From: Aeromicrobium massiliense JC14
GTDB lineage: Bacteria > Actinomycetota > Actinomycetes > Propionibacteriales > Nocardioidaceae
DNA length: 64,000 nt
Direction of reading: 5' to 3'
NCBI RefSeq assembly: GCF_000312105.1
Contig: NZ_HE978636.1
Span: 940,841-1,004,840 of the forward strand
Under the pieces are notes generated by a model that had not been told where the DNA came from, ran no database searches, and was given only the letters and a program-made list of their open reading frames with translations. Both the position numbers and the translations under genes were made by a program. Shown here piece after piece: positions 16,224-28,564 of this stretch (positions within the stretch are counted from its first letter, which is position 1; the number at the start of each line of letters is the position of its first letter).

Positions 16224-17471
16224 ATGGCCTCGGGGGACGTGATCGACCAACTTCGCAGCGCGGCGGACGCGCTCGGCGGTCACGCGTGCCCGGCCGACCG
16301 GCTGCGGGCGATCCAGCGCGCGCAGGACGCCCTCGACGCCGCCAAGGCTGAGGCGGTGGTCGAGCTCGAGGAGTCGCGTGGCTTCGAGGACGACGGTTCC
16401 TCCACCCCGAAGGCGTGGCTGGCCCGTGAGCTGCGGCTCGACCCGGCCGAGGCCGGGACGCTGAGCCGGGTGGGAGCCGCGCTGCGCGACCTGCCACTGG
16501 TGGCCGAGGCGTTCGCAGCCGGACGCCTGCGGCTCGCCCACGTCCGCGAGCTGGCGTTCGCGCTCAAGCACGTCGGGCGCGAGGTCGTCGTCGAGGCGCA
16601 GCCCTGGTTGCTCGAGGTCGCCACGGCGTGCGAGCCGGCCGAGCTCCGCCGCGTCGTGAAGGCGCTGCGCGAGGCGGTCTACCCCGACGAGCTCGACGAG
16701 GCCTGGGTGCGCGGCATGGAGCGCCAGGACGTCCGGCTGTCGCCCGTGCCGGAGGGGTGGCACCTCACTGGCTTCCTCGGCGCCGAGACCGGGGCGAAGC
16801 TGGACGTCGTCCTGCGCTCGCTGTCGGCACCTCGTGACGCCGACGACGACCGGTCGACGGCCGAGCGCCGGGTCGACGGGTTCGACGAGCTGCTGACCGG
16901 CGTCATCGAGCATGGGCTCCCGCAGGACCGTGGCGTCCGGCCGCACCTCACCGTCACTGCCGACCACGACACGCTCGCGCACGCTGCGGGTGCCTCGCGC
17001 GAGCCGGGCACGCACCCGGCCCACCTGCACGGCTTCGGCTCGATCGGCAAGGGCCTGCTCGGGCTGCTGCTCTGCGGCTCGGACGCCACGCCGGTGCTCA
17101 CCGACGTCAAGCACGCGGTGCTCGACGTCGGTCCGACCGTCCGGCTCGCCACCGCCGCCCAGCGCAAGGCGGTGAACGCCCGCCAGGGCGGCGAGTGCGC
17201 GGCGCCGCGCTGCTCGGCCCCCGTCGTCCACGTCCACCACGTCGTCTGGCACAGCAAGGGCGGGCCGACCGACCTGGCCAACCTGGTCGGGCTGTGTCCG
17301 CGCTGCCACACCCTCGTCCACCGCGGCCTGCTGCACGTCGACCCGGTCGACCACCGCTTCACCGTCGGCTCGGGAGCGCCGGTGCTCGCCCGCCCGAGCC
17401 GCTACCTCCAGGCCCGTCGCGCCCGCAAGCGCGTCCGCCACCGCAGGCCCCAGCCCTGGCTCAGCGGCTGA
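16224..17471 (+). CDS. 13E12-repeat / DUF222-family HNH endonuclease
   Basis: 415 aa. The N-terminal ~280 residues are the helical DUF222 region (RLRAIQRAQDALDAAKAEAVVELEESRGF, GTLSRVGAALRDLPLVAEAFAAGRLRLAHVREL). The C-terminal HNH nuclease has the zinc cysteines C-x4-C (CAAPRC) and C-x2-C (CPRC) around HVHHVVWHSKGGPTDLANLVGLC. Members of this family are multicopy in actinobacteria and in mycobacteria some are LexA-regulated. The perfect SOS box just upstream agrees. The ATG sits about 6 bases after a -10 element, implying a leaderless mRNA. Biological role unproven. Confidence 0.88.
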   Translation: MASGDVIDQLRSAADALGGHACPADRLRAIQRAQDALDAAKAEAVVELEESRGFEDDGSSTPKAWLARELRLDPAEAGTLSRVGAALRDLPLVAEAFAAGRLRLAHVRELAFALKHVGREVVVEAQPWLLEVATACEPAELRRVVKALREAVYPDELDEAWVRGMERQDVRLSPVPEGWHLTGFLGAETGAKLDVVLRSLSAPRDADDDRSTAERRVDGFDELLTGVIEHGLPQDRGVRPHLTVTADHDTLAHAAGASREPGTHPAHLHGFGSIGKGLLGLLLCGSDATPVLTDVKHAVLDVGPTVRLATAAQRKAVNARQGGECAAPRCSAPVVHVHHVVWHSKGGPTDLANLVGLCPRCHTLVHRGLLHVDPVDHRFTVGSGAPVLARPSRYLQARRARKRVRHRRPQPWLSG

Positions 17472-17487
17472 GTCCGCGCTCAACCAA

Positions 17488-17508
17488 GTTGAGGGGAATG
17501 GACTCAAC
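17488..17508. promoter_or_regulatory. HAIR-like element (HspR site) before clpB
   Basis: Arms GTTGAGG and ACTCAAC are separated by 7 bases, close to the HspR consensus CTTGAGT-N7-ACTCAAG (11 of 14 arm positions). A slightly longer symmetry AAGTTGAG/CTCAACTT runs from 17486 to 17510. It lies about 50 bases before clpB, a classic HspR target in actinobacteria. Confidence 0.6.
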
Positions 17509-17556
17509 TTCGGTACGGTTCTACTCAGTGAGACCGAACCTCACCGAGGAGCACGC

Positions 17557-20142
<2,586 letters not shown>

Positions 20143-20153
20143 TCCACGGTCAG

Positions 20154-20186
20154 CGGCCCCTCCCCGATTCCAGCGGGGAGGGGCCG
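20154..20186. terminator. Intrinsic terminator of clpB (copy A of a duplicated sequence)
   Basis: 12-bp stem CGGCCCCTCCCC / GGGGAGGGGCCG with a 9-base loop GATTCCAGC. Its stem, loop start and the preceding bases recur nearly unchanged 456 bases downstream. Confidence 0.85.
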
Positions 20187-20227
20187 TTCCGCGTCCGGGG
20201 AGGGCGCCGACGGGGTACCTTCGGCCG

Positions 20228-20581
20228 GTGAGGACTCGCGTTCGTGACCTGGTCGAGCGGCTGCGCTCGCACGGCATCGAGGCGCGCTACGACCACACCG
20301 ACCACCTGCTCGTGGTCGACGCGGTGGACCACCGCCCGACCGTCGGGGTGCCGTGGGTGCTCCAGGTGGACGACGGCGTGCTGGAGGAACGGGTCGACGC
20401 CAGGTGGCGCCTGCGAGGGGTCGACGCCTGGACGCGGAAGGAAGCGTTCGACGAGCTCTTCTGGTCGCTGTGGCAGGACCTGGAGCCTGACCGCGCGGCG
20501 CACGGGCCATTCCGGCTCGACCAGGTCGGGAACGTGATCCCGGCTGCCTTCGACGATCCGCCGGGGTACCGAGCCGGCTGA
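20228..20581 (+). CDS. Hypothetical protein between duplicated terminators
   Basis: 117 aa from the GTG at 20228. No signal peptide or membrane segment. Sequence is rich in acidic, Trp and His residues (DHTDHLLVVDAVDHRP, FWSLWQDLEPDRAAHGPFRL) and fits a small alpha/beta cytoplasmic protein; I recognise no family. A -10-like TACCTT at 20216-20221 ends 6 bases before the GTG, suggesting a leaderless transcript, and there is no Shine-Dalgarno. Near-identical terminators bracket the gene. Confidence 0.6.
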   Translation: MRTRVRDLVERLRSHGIEARYDHTDHLLVVDAVDHRPTVGVPWVLQVDDGVLEERVDARWRLRGVDAWTRKEAFDELFWSLWQDLEPDRAAHGPFRLDQVGNVIPAAFDDPPGYRAG

Positions 20582-20608
20582 GCTTGAAGCCGGCCTGACC
20601 CACGGCCG

Positions 20609-20643
20609 GCGGCCCCTCCCCGATTCCGACGGGGAGGGGCCGC
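20609..20643. terminator. Intrinsic terminator (copy B of the duplicated sequence)
   Basis: 13-bp stem GCGGCCCCTCCCC / GGGGAGGGGCCGC with loop GATTCCGAC. It can end both the 117-aa gene and the convergent efflux gene. It repeats the clpB terminator almost base for base, with the preceding CCTGAYCCACGG also shared. Confidence 0.85.
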
Positions 20644-20660
20644 TCGCTCGTCCGGGGTGG

Positions 20661-22106
20661 TCAGCCGACGTGGACGACCTGCGGTGCGTCCGCGGACGGG
20701 AGCAGGTCCTCCTTCGGGCCGCGCACGGTCACCGCAGCCACGACCGCGGCCAGCAGCATCGCGACGCCGGCGGCGACGAACACCGCCGCGTACCCGTCGG
20801 TGAGGGCCGCCGGCACGGCCGAGCCGTCGACCAGCGACGACTCCATGGCGTCCGCGTAGAAGACGGTGAACAGCGCCAGGCCGATCGATCCGCCGACCTG
20901 CATCGCCGAGTTCACCGTCGCCGCTGCGGCACCGGCGTCGTGCGCGGCGACGCCGGTCAGGGCCAGGTTCTGCAGCGGCACGAACACCATCGCCAGACCG
21001 ACACCGATGAGGATGAGCCCCGGCATGACGTGGGTCAGGTAGCCGCCGTCCGGCGTGATGCGCGAGAGCAGCAGCAGGCCGGCCGCGGCCACGACCGGGC
21101 CGACGACCATGACCGGACGCGGGCCGATGCGCGGCAACAGCTTGGTCACGAACGGCACGACCACGAGGGTCGCGGCGGTCATCACGACGTTGGCCAGGCC
21201 GGCCTCGAGCGGAGACATGCCGAGCACGATCTGCAGGTGGAACGTCAGGTAGAGCGTGGCGCCGATCAGCACGGCGCCGACGACGGCCTGGACGATGAAC
21301 GCACCCGCGCGCACCCGGTGGGTCAGGACGCGCAGGGGGAGCAACGGCTGAGAGACCCGCGACTCCACGAGCACGAACGCGGCCAGCAGGACGACGCCGA
21401 GCGTCAGGAAGCCGATCGTGTCGAGCTCGCCCCAGCCGTGCTCGGCGCGGGTGAAGCCGTAGACGAGCGAGCCGAGACCGAGGGTCGCGGTGACCGCGCC
21501 CCAGACGTCGTAGCGGTTGTCGCCCTCGGCGGTGCTCTCGCTGAGCAGCAGCACGCCGCCGACCAGGCCGAGCGCGCCGAAGAACAGGTTGACCAGCAGG
21601 CACCAGCGCCAGTCGGCGTACTCGGTCAGCACGCCGCCGAGCAGCAGGCCGACGGCCGCGCCGCTGCCCGCGATGGCGCCGAAGACGGCGAAGGCGACGT
21701 TGCGGTCCGGTCCCGAGGGGAACGTGACGGTGAGCAGGCCGAGCGCGGCCGGCGCCAGCAGCGCGGCGAACACGCCCTGCAGGCCGCGGGCGGCGATGAG
21801 CTCGCCGGCCGACTGGGCCAGCCCGCCCCACAGCGAGGCGAGGGCGAAGCCGGCCATGCCGACGAGGAAGACGCGCCGGCGTCCGGCGTAGTCGGCGATG
21901 CGGCCGCCGAGCAGCAGCAGCGCGCCGAAGGTCAGGGCGTACGCGGTGACGACCCACTGGCGCTGGCCGTCGGTCAGGCCGAGCTCGGCCTGGGCCTGCG
22001 GCAGGGCGATGTTGACGATGGTGCCGTCGAGGACGACGACCAGCTGGGTGAGCGACAGGACGGCGAGCGTCCACCATCGGCGGCGGTCGGTGGAAGGGGC
22101 AGACAT
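20661..22106 (-). CDS. MFS drug-efflux transporter, DHA2 (14-TM) family
   Basis: 481 aa from the ATG at 22106, 7 bases after GGAGG. Fourteen predicted membrane segments; motif A GGRIADYAGRRRVFLVG and the motif-C-like GAIAGSGAAVGLLLGGVLTEYADWR mark DHA2 proton-driven exporters such as QacA/EmrB types. The first segment contains LTQLVVVLDGTIVNIALPQAQ, typical of the family. The Shine-Dalgarno lies in the 3' arm of a perfect hairpin, suggesting translational control. The frame is open to 22196 upstream, but that segment lacks a ribosome site and precedes the hairpin. Substrate unknown. Confidence 0.92.
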   Translation of the reverse strand: MSAPSTDRRRWWTLAVLSLTQLVVVLDGTIVNIALPQAQAELGLTDGQRQWVVTAYALTFGALLLLGGRIADYAGRRRVFLVGMAGFALASLWGGLAQSAGELIAARGLQGVFAALLAPAALGLLTVTFPSGPDRNVAFAVFGAIAGSGAAVGLLLGGVLTEYADWRWCLLVNLFFGALGLVGGVLLLSESTAEGDNRYDVWGAVTATLGLGSLVYGFTRAEHGWGELDTIGFLTLGVVLLAAFVLVESRVSQPLLPLRVLTHRVRAGAFIVQAVVGAVLIGATLYLTFHLQIVLGMSPLEAGLANVVMTAATLVVVPFVTKLLPRIGPRPVMVVGPVVAAAGLLLLSRITPDGGYLTHVMPGLILIGVGLAMVFVPLQNLALTGVAAHDAGAAAATVNSAMQVGGSIGLALFTVFYADAMESSLVDGSAVPAALTDGYAAVFVAAGVAMLLAAVVAAVTVRGPKEDLLPSADAPQVVHVG

Positions 22107-22109
22107 GCA

Positions 22110-22149
22110 GAAACCTCCAGGCTTCTGTGACGAAGATGCTGGAGGTTTC
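22110..22149 (-). promoter_or_regulatory. Leader hairpin occluding the efflux gene ribosome binding site
   Basis: Perfect 11-bp arms, GAAACCTCCAG (5') and CTGGAGGTTTC (3'), flank an 18-base loop that can add an inner 4-bp stem (CTTC/GAAG). The 3' arm holds the GGAGG used by the efflux gene. In RNA the ribosome site would be paired. Alternatively the symmetry could be a DNA operator. A -10-like TAGACT lies upstream on the minus strand near 22218-22223. Confidence 0.65.
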
Positions 22150-22343
22150 GAGCCTCGGACCGGCGTGCCCGCGGGCCGCCGACCTTCCCCGGGCACCGTG
22201 CCCGGTCAGGCCGCCCAGTCTACCGGCGCCCGCCGGGTGCCCTCGGCCATGCGCGACGTGATCGCGGCCACCCGCCGGGGCGCCAGGTTACGCACCCGTA
22301 GGATTGGCACTCATTCGTCCGGGAGCGGAAAGGGAGGGCCCTC

Positions 22344-23603
22344 GTGCGCATCGCCCTGCTCTCGTACCGCAGCAAGGAGCACGGTGGCGGCCAGGGCGTC
22401 TACGTCCGCCACCTCGCGAAGGGCCTGGCCGACCTGGGCCACGACGTCGAGCTGCTCAGCGGCCAGCCGTACCCCGAGACGCTCGACCCCCGCGTCACGC
22501 TGACCAAGCTGCCGAGCCTCGACCTCTACCGCGAGCCCGACCCGTTCCGCACGCCGCGTCTCAGCGAGTTCACCTCCTGGATCGACGTGCTCGAGTACGT
22601 CGTCACCAAGACCGGACGCTTCAGCGAGCCGCTCACCTTCAGCCTGCGCGCCGCCCGCCACCTGCGCAGGCACGGCGCCGGCGTCGACGTCGTCCACGAC
22701 AACCAGGGCCTGGGCTACGGCATGCTCGCCGTCCAGCGTCGGCTGCCGCTGGTGACGACCATCCACCACCCGATCACCCGCGACCTGCGCGTCGAGCTCG
22801 CCTCCGCGCAGGGCTGGAAGCAGCGCTTCGGCCTGCGCCGCTTCTACTCCTTCCTGCCGATGCAGAAGCGCGTCGCGCGCCGGCTGCAGGTCGTGCTCGG
22901 CGTCTCCAGCGTCTCCGCGGACGACACCGCCGCCGACTTCGGCATGGACCGCTCGCGCATCCGGGTCGTCCCGCTCGGCGTCGACACCGACCTGTTCGCC
23001 CCGCCGCTCGACGGCGTCCGCGTGCCCGGCCGCATCGTGGCCGTCGCGAGCGCCGACAAGCCGCTCAAGGGCGTCCGCCACCTGCTCGAGGCCGTGGCGA
23101 AGCTGCGCACCGAGCGCGACGACGTGCACCTCGAGCTCGTGTGCCGGCTCGAGCCGGGCGGCGAGAGCGAGCGGCGCATCGCCGAGCTCGGCCTCGAGGA
23201 CGTCGTCCACCCGGTCGCCGGCGTCAGCGACGCCGAGCTCGCCGCGCTGCTCGCGTCGGCCGAGGTCATGTGCGTCCCGTCGATGTACGAGGGGTTCTCG
23301 CTGCCGACCGTCGAGGCGCTGGCCAGCGGCACCCCCGTGGTCGCCAGTGACGCCGGCGCGCTGCCCGAGGTCGTCGGCCGCGACTCCGGTGCCGGCGTGC
23401 TCGTGCCGCCCGGCGACGTCGACGCGCTCGTGGCCGCCCTCGGCCGCGTGCTCGACGAGCCCGCCGAGCGCGCCCGCATGGGCGAGGCCGGACGCGCGCG
23501 AGCGCTGCAGAAGTTCAGCTGGATCGCCGTCGCGCGCGCGACGGTCGAGACGTACGAGGCGGCCGTCGCGCTGCACCAGGAGGACACCCGTGCTGACCGT
23601 TGA
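22344..23603 (+). CDS. Glycosyltransferase family 4 (GT-B fold)
   Basis: 419 aa, GTG start after AGGGAGGGCCCTC. N-terminal GGGQGVYVRHLAKGLADLGHDVELL is a GT4 acceptor-side loop; the C-terminal donor site has VPSMYEGFSLPTVEALASGTPVVASDAGALPEVV with the E-x7-E pattern. It would transfer a sugar from a nucleotide donor with retained configuration. It opens a four-gene operon with overlapping reading frames (two methyltransferases and a cyclase-like barrel protein), so the product is likely a methylated glycolipid or glycan. Donor and acceptor unknown. Confidence 0.9.
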   Translation: MRIALLSYRSKEHGGGQGVYVRHLAKGLADLGHDVELLSGQPYPETLDPRVTLTKLPSLDLYREPDPFRTPRLSEFTSWIDVLEYVVTKTGRFSEPLTFSLRAARHLRRHGAGVDVVHDNQGLGYGMLAVQRRLPLVTTIHHPITRDLRVELASAQGWKQRFGLRRFYSFLPMQKRVARRLQVVLGVSSVSADDTAADFGMDRSRIRVVPLGVDTDLFAPPLDGVRVPGRIVAVASADKPLKGVRHLLEAVAKLRTERDDVHLELVCRLEPGGESERRIAELGLEDVVHPVAGVSDAELAALLASAEVMCVPSMYEGFSLPTVEALASGTPVVASDAGALPEVVGRDSGAGVLVPPGDVDALVAALGRVLDEPAERARMGEAGRARALQKFSWIAVARATVETYEAAVALHQEDTRADR

Positions 23604-24303
23604 CTTCGACCGTCTCGGCGTCGGACCCGGCACCCGCTTCATCGACGTGGGAGCCGGCGCGGGCCGCCACTCCTACGAGGCGCTGCGCCGCGGCGCCGAC
23701 GTCATCGCCTTCGACCTGGACGCCCAGGAGCTCAAGGGCGTCGAGGAGATGTTCGGCGCGCTCGAGGTCGCCGGCGAGGTGCCGGCCACCGGCACCGGCT
23801 CGGTCCAGCCCGGCACGATCCTCGACATGCCCTACGAGGACGGCTCGTTCGACGTCGTCCTGGCCTCGGAGATCCTCGAGCACGTCCCCGAGGACGACCA
23901 GGCGATCAGCGAGCTCGTGCGCATCCTGCGTCCGGGTGGCCTGCTCGCGATCACCGTCCCGCGCTGGCTGCCCGAGCGGGTCTGCTGGGCGCTGTCGGAC
24001 GAGTACCACGCCAACGAGGGCGGCCACATCCGCATCTACAAGGCCGACGAGCTGCGCGCCAAGGTGCGCGACGCCGGCATGGTCCCGACCCACCAGCACC
24101 ACGCTCACGCGCTGCACTCGCCGTACTGGTGGCTCAAGTGCGCGGTCGGCGTGAACCGCGAGGACAGCCGGCTCGTGCAGGCGTACCACCGGCTGCTGGT
24201 CTGGGACATGATGAAGGCGCCCAAGACGACCCGCCTGGCCGAGAAGGCGCTCGATCCGCTCCTCGGCAAGAGCGTCGCGCTGTACTTCCGGAAGCCCGCC
24301 TGA
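23590..24303 (+). CDS. Class I SAM-dependent methyltransferase
   Basis: 237 aa from the GTG at 23590, which overlaps the glycosyltransferase end by 14 bases and has GGAGG just upstream. SAM motif I is FIDVGAGAGRHSYEAL, the acidic residue of motif II is in VIAFDLD, and VVLASEILEHVPEDDQAISELVRILRPGGLLAITVPRW covers motifs III-IV, as in UbiE/Methyltransf_11 types. Substrate unknown; operon position suggests a sugar or lipid-linked product of the preceding transferase. Confidence 0.88.
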   Translation: MLTVDFDRLGVGPGTRFIDVGAGAGRHSYEALRRGADVIAFDLDAQELKGVEEMFGALEVAGEVPATGTGSVQPGTILDMPYEDGSFDVVLASEILEHVPEDDQAISELVRILRPGGLLAITVPRWLPERVCWALSDEYHANEGGHIRIYKADELRAKVRDAGMVPTHQHHAHALHSPYWWLKCAVGVNREDSRLVQAYHRLLVWDMMKAPKTTRLAEKALDPLLGKSVALYFRKPA

Positions 24304-24305
24304 GC

Positions 24306-26029
<1,724 letters not shown>

Positions 26030-26041
26030 TGGGATGAACCG

Positions 26042-27076
26042 GTGAACGCCAAGCCGCTGCCCCGCCCGCCGAAGGTCACCGTCGCGTGCCTGTTCATCGG
26101 CCTGACCTGCGCGTTCATGCTGCTGCAGTTCATCTCGACGCTCTCGCAGTGGGGCTCGATCGAGCTCCAGGAGCAGGTCGCCGAGGCGCTCGACGGCCCG
26201 GTCGGCGTCGACCTGAGCGTCGACACCGTCCTGTCGTGGCTGCGGGTGCTGCTCAACGTGCTGGCCGCCGGTGCGGCCGCGGGCATCGTCTTGGCCGTCT
26301 ACGCCGCGCGAGGCCACCAGGCGTCCCGCGTGCTGCTGACCGTGACGGCGGCGCTGCTCGCCCTCGTCTTCGTCAGCGTCGGTCTGCTCGGCCTGCTGCC
26401 GGCCGCGTTCGCGGTCGGCTGCGCGTTCTACCTCTGGTCGCCCGAGGCCCGTGCCTGGTACGCCGCGAAGAACGGACGCGTGACGGCCGCCCCGGCACCC
26501 GCGCGTCCCGACCCGTTCGCCGCGCCTCCCGCGGGCGCGACCGCCGAGTCGCAGCGCACCGCGGTCGCTCCCGCGGCACCGCCCGTCCCGCACCAGGCCC
26601 ACCCGGGCCAGCCGTGGCAGCACGCCCCGGCCGCCCCGACGGGCCCGCGCCGTCCCCAGTCCGTGCTCACCGCGGCGATCGTCATGCTGTCGTCGGCCGG
26701 CGTCGTGGCGGGCGTCGCGGGGCTCAACGCCCTGCTCTACGTGGTCTCGCCCGACGAGTACGTCCGCCTCCTCCAGGACCAGCCGCTCATGGCCGACAGC
26801 GTCCGCGAGCTCGACACGACCGCCGAGACGCTGGCCCGCTGGATGTTCATCGGCTGCAGCATCCTCACCGTGGTCTCGCTGCTCGGTGCGCTGGCCGGCG
26901 TCCTGCTGCTGACCCGCACCAAGGGGGCCCGGGTCTTCGCGCTCGTCATGTGCGCGGTGACCTTCGTGATCGGGCTCGCCGCCGTCCCGATGGGCTGGCC
27001 GTGGGCCGCCGCGGCGGCGCTCGTCGTGTGGTGGATCACACGCCAGGACGCCCGCGCCTGGCTATCATCCCGCTGA
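26042..27076 (+). CDS. Multi-pass membrane protein of unknown function
   Basis: 344 aa, GTG start 12 bases after the methyltransferase stop. Three membrane segments in residues 12-135, a Pro/Ala-rich cytoplasmic or external linker (about 145-205, PAPARPDPFAAPPAG...HQAHPGQPWQHAP), then three or four more segments to residue 335. The two halves look like related membrane units but I could not align them by eye. Unknown family. Proximity suggests membership in the glycan operon, although a TGGGAT hexamer 6 bases before the GTG could be its own -10. Confidence 0.7.
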   Translation: MNAKPLPRPPKVTVACLFIGLTCAFMLLQFISTLSQWGSIELQEQVAEALDGPVGVDLSVDTVLSWLRVLLNVLAAGAAAGIVLAVYAARGHQASRVLLTVTAALLALVFVSVGLLGLLPAAFAVGCAFYLWSPEARAWYAAKNGRVTAAPAPARPDPFAAPPAGATAESQRTAVAPAAPPVPHQAHPGQPWQHAPAAPTGPRRPQSVLTAAIVMLSSAGVVAGVAGLNALLYVVSPDEYVRLLQDQPLMADSVRELDTTAETLARWMFIGCSILTVVSLLGALAGVLLLTRTKGARVFALVMCAVTFVIGLAAVPMGWPWAAAAALVVWWITRQDARAWLSSR

Positions 27077-27124
27077 CCTGCCCTCCGACGTGAGCGCCCA
27101 CAGAGCCGGGACTACGATGGAGGC

Positions 27125-28456
27125 ATGGCTGACAACTCCAGCGAGGAGCGCACGCGCCCCCACGTCGTGGTCGTGGGCGGCGGGTTCGGCGGACTCAACG
27201 TCGTCCGCAACCTGCGCAAGGCCGACGTCGACATCACCCTGATCGACCGGCACGCGTACAACACCTTCAACCCTCTCCTGTACCAGGTCGCCACCGCGAG
27301 CCTGAACCCCGGAGACGTGACCTGGTTCCTGCGCGCGGTCCGCGCCAAGCAGGACAACGTCATCTTCCTCAAGGGCACCGTCACGTCGATGGACCACGAG
27401 CAGCGTCTCGTGCACCTCGACGGCGGGCTGGAGCTGCAGTACGACTACCTGGTCATCGCGTGTGGCGTGACCGCCAACTTCTTCGGCATCCCGGGCGCGG
27501 CCGAGCACTCGCTGCCGCTGTACAAGCGCTCGCAGGCGCTCGCCGTCCGCGACCGCATGTTCGCCTACCTCGAGAACGCCGCGGTCAACGGCCAGGACGA
27601 GGACCTGCGCCTCGTCGTCGTCGGCGGCGGAGCCACCGGCGTCGAGACGGCCGGCGCGCTCGCCGAGCTGCGCAACAACGACCTGCCGGTCGCGTACCCC
27701 GAGATCGACCCGTCCCGCGTGCACATCACGCTCGTGGAGATGCAGGACTTCGTCCTCGGTCCGTTCGCGCCGAAGCTGCGCGACTACGCGAAGCGCTCGC
27801 TCGACAAGCGCGGCGTCGACCTGCGCCTGGGCACCTCGGTCAAGGAGGTGCGCGCCGACGGCGTGCTCGTCCAGCGCAAGGACCAGGAGCCGGAGTTCCT
27901 GAAGTCGGGCATCGTCGTCTGGGCCTCGGGCATCACCGCCCACGACGTGGTCAAGAACTGGAACGTCCCGCAGGGCCGCGGCCAGCGCATCGAGATGGAC
28001 GAGCACCTGCGCGTGCACGGCCTCAAGAACGTCTTCGCCATCGGCGACGTCTCGATCAACCCCGACGACCCGCTGCCCCAGCTGGCCCAGCCGGCGATGC
28101 AGGGCGGCAAGCACGTCGCGAAGTTCATCAAGGCCGACCTGGCCGGCGAGACGGTCAAGCCGTTCAAGTACTTCGACAAGGGCACGATGGCCACGATCGG
28201 CAAGGCCTCGGCCGTCGCCGAGATCCGCTTCATGCCCAAGATGAAGGGCTTCCTGGCCTGGCTCATCTGGGTCGGCCTGCACATCTTCATGCTGCTGGGC
28301 AACCGCAACCGGTTCGCGACGCTGACCAACCTCGGCGCCAAGTACCTGCTGTGGGGCAGCCACAACGTCATCATCGGCGAGACCCCGCCGATCGAGGCCA
28401 AGGACCCGCACGTGCTCGAGCGGGCGAAGGTCAGCCCGCGCGGCCGCCGCCGCTAG
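27125..28456 (+). CDS. ndh: Type II NADH dehydrogenase
   Basis: 443 aa. FAD motif VVVVGGGFGGLNVVRNLRK at the N terminus; HAYNTFNPLLYQVATASLNPGD is the family's quinone-site region; second dinucleotide motif LRLVVVGGGATGVETAGALAEL for NADH; AIGDVS and QPAMQGGKHVAKFI near the C terminus, then an amphipathic membrane-contact region (FLAWLIWVGLHIFMLLGNRNRF). It oxidises NADH and reduces menaquinone without pumping protons. A TACGAT hexamer ends 6 bases before the ATG, so the message may be leaderless. A hairpin terminator follows. Confidence 0.93.
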   Translation: MADNSSEERTRPHVVVVGGGFGGLNVVRNLRKADVDITLIDRHAYNTFNPLLYQVATASLNPGDVTWFLRAVRAKQDNVIFLKGTVTSMDHEQRLVHLDGGLELQYDYLVIACGVTANFFGIPGAAEHSLPLYKRSQALAVRDRMFAYLENAAVNGQDEDLRLVVVGGGATGVETAGALAELRNNDLPVAYPEIDPSRVHITLVEMQDFVLGPFAPKLRDYAKRSLDKRGVDLRLGTSVKEVRADGVLVQRKDQEPEFLKSGIVVWASGITAHDVVKNWNVPQGRGQRIEMDEHLRVHGLKNVFAIGDVSINPDDPLPQLAQPAMQGGKHVAKFIKADLAGETVKPFKYFDKGTMATIGKASAVAEIRFMPKMKGFLAWLIWVGLHIFMLLGNRNRFATLTNLGAKYLLWGSHNVIIGETPPIEAKDPHVLERAKVSPRGRRR

Positions 28457-28496
28457 AGCCTCACCCACCCTCGGCGCCGCCGAGACGTGGACGCAG

Positions 28497-28527
28497 AAGG
28501 ACCACGATCCTCGTGATCGTGGTCCTT
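28497..28527. terminator. Intrinsic terminator after ndh
   Basis: 13-bp stem AAGGACCACGATC / GATCGTGGTCCTT with loop CTCGT, followed by T-rich TTCG. It lies between the convergent ndh and metal-receptor-like genes. Confidence 0.9.
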
Positions 28528-28564
28528 TCGCGTCCCAGGCGAGCTGCGGTGCCTGACGCACGCC

